A stretch of 7,027 bases of DNA from Planctomycetaceae bacterium (GTDB lineage: Bacteria; Planctomycetota; Planctomycetia; Planctomycetales; Planctomycetaceae). The position numbers and the translations under genes are program-made. Below, in pieces: positions 6,715 through 7,027 of the stretch. The notes beneath the pieces were generated by a model. The model worked only from the letters and a program-made list of their open reading frames with translations, did no database searches and was not told the origin of the DNA. The stretch lies in NCBI GenBank assembly GCA_020426065.1, contig JAGQQT010000214.1, positions 1 through 7,027 of the forward strand, written 5' to 3'. Positions within the stretch are counted from its first letter, which is position 1, and every line of letters begins with the position of its first letter.

Positions 6715-7027
6715 CTATTCTACTTCGGCAGAAATTCCCGGTATGAGTTTCCGGTCGATTTCTGGCGGGGTATTGCCTTGCAGTTGAGCGATCCGTTGCT
6801 GTTCTCCGGTAACTTCCTGAGCCGAGACCAGGTGTGTCATGGTCAAACTTGTTTCCCAGGTTGCACCGGATTCCAGCTTTACAACCCGTCCCTGTTCTCG
6901 TTCCATTGCCTTGAAGTTGGGGAAGTTGGTGGCCGGTTCCAGTCCGGTGCAGTATCCATCGGCCAGGGCCTGCGTGTTTTTCCAGATGGAGAAACAGGGG
7001 AGAGTGGACTTACTGAATCCCAGGCTT
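6715..7027 (-). CDS. DUF4432 family (aldose-1-epimerase-like) protein, C-terminal part only
   Basis: The minus-strand frame is open from the right edge to a TAG at 6717-6715 and gives the last 103 residues; the N terminus and start codon are outside the window. The segment ADGYCTGLEPATNFPN (22-37 of the fragment), followed by EREQGRVVKLESGATWE (42-58), is the C-terminal hallmark of DUF4432 proteins, which have the galactose-mutarotase-like beta-sandwich fold. The tail, with a Gln/Ala-rich helix then IAQLQGN, is also typical. Members are presumed to act on sugars, but the substrate is not established and the catalytic part is not visible here. No internal frameshift is seen. The internal ATG at 6906 is not the start, because clear family sequence precedes it. 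Confidence 0.8.
   Translation of the reverse strand, partial: SLGFSKSTLPCFSIWKNTQALADGYCTGLEPATNFPNFKAMEREQGRVVKLESGATWETSLTMTHLVSAQEVTGEQQRIAQLQGNTPPEIDRKLIPGISAEVE

Noticed and set aside
6698..6715. AGGTG/CACCT stem as a terminator of the DUF4432 gene
   Set aside because: Only five base pairs, it overlaps the stop codon region, and no T-run follows on the minus strand.
1..7027. Mobile element, CRISPR array, toxin-antitoxin or defence system
   Set aside because: No transposase, integrase, spaced repeats, terminal inverted repeats or known defence domains; the genes are mainly housekeeping or metabolic and intact.

Overview
The window reads as ordinary chromosomal DNA of a planctomycete, probably in the Gimesia/Rubinisphaera neighbourhood of Planctomycetales. 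This rests on the family make-up: a secreted ThuA-like plus SGNH multidomain protein of a type expanded in Planctomycetes, a DUF4432 sugar-mutarotase-like protein, weak or absent Shine-Dalgarno sequences, loosely packed genes and moderate base composition. The genus is a guess from recall; no rRNA or tRNA is present to fix it.

Layout. (1) Positions 1-1422, minus strand: the N-terminal 474 residues of an exported ThuA-like/SGNH protein that runs off the left edge. (2) 1423-1892: a divergent intergenic region of about 470 bp with several short inverted repeats. (3) 1893-3110, plus strand: a sugar phosphate cyclase of the 3-dehydroquinate synthase superfamily that resembles EboD more than shikimate-pathway AroB. 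(4) 3348-4985, plus strand: complete glucose-6-phosphate isomerase (pgi). (5) 5051-6487, plus strand: complete GatA, the amidase subunit of the Asp-tRNA(Asn)/Glu-tRNA(Gln) amidotransferase. (6) 6488-6714: a convergent gap with nothing recognisable. (7) 6715-7027, minus strand: the C-terminal 103 residues of a DUF4432-family protein that runs off the right edge.

How the genes relate. The three plus-strand genes lie in series. The 65-bp pgi-gatA gap suggests co-transcription, while the 237-bp gap between the cyclase gene and pgi leaves room for a separate pgi promoter. Pgi supplies the hexose/pentose phosphate pool from which a heptulose-phosphate cyclase would draw, so a metabolic link between (3) and (4) is possible but unproven. 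GatA is a translation-quality gene with no obvious tie to either. No mobile element, CRISPR array, RNA gene or recombination site is visible. No clearly new multi-gene system is present; the point most worth checking is the cyclase, whose substrate-site residues argue against the default annotation as 3-dehydroquinate synthase.
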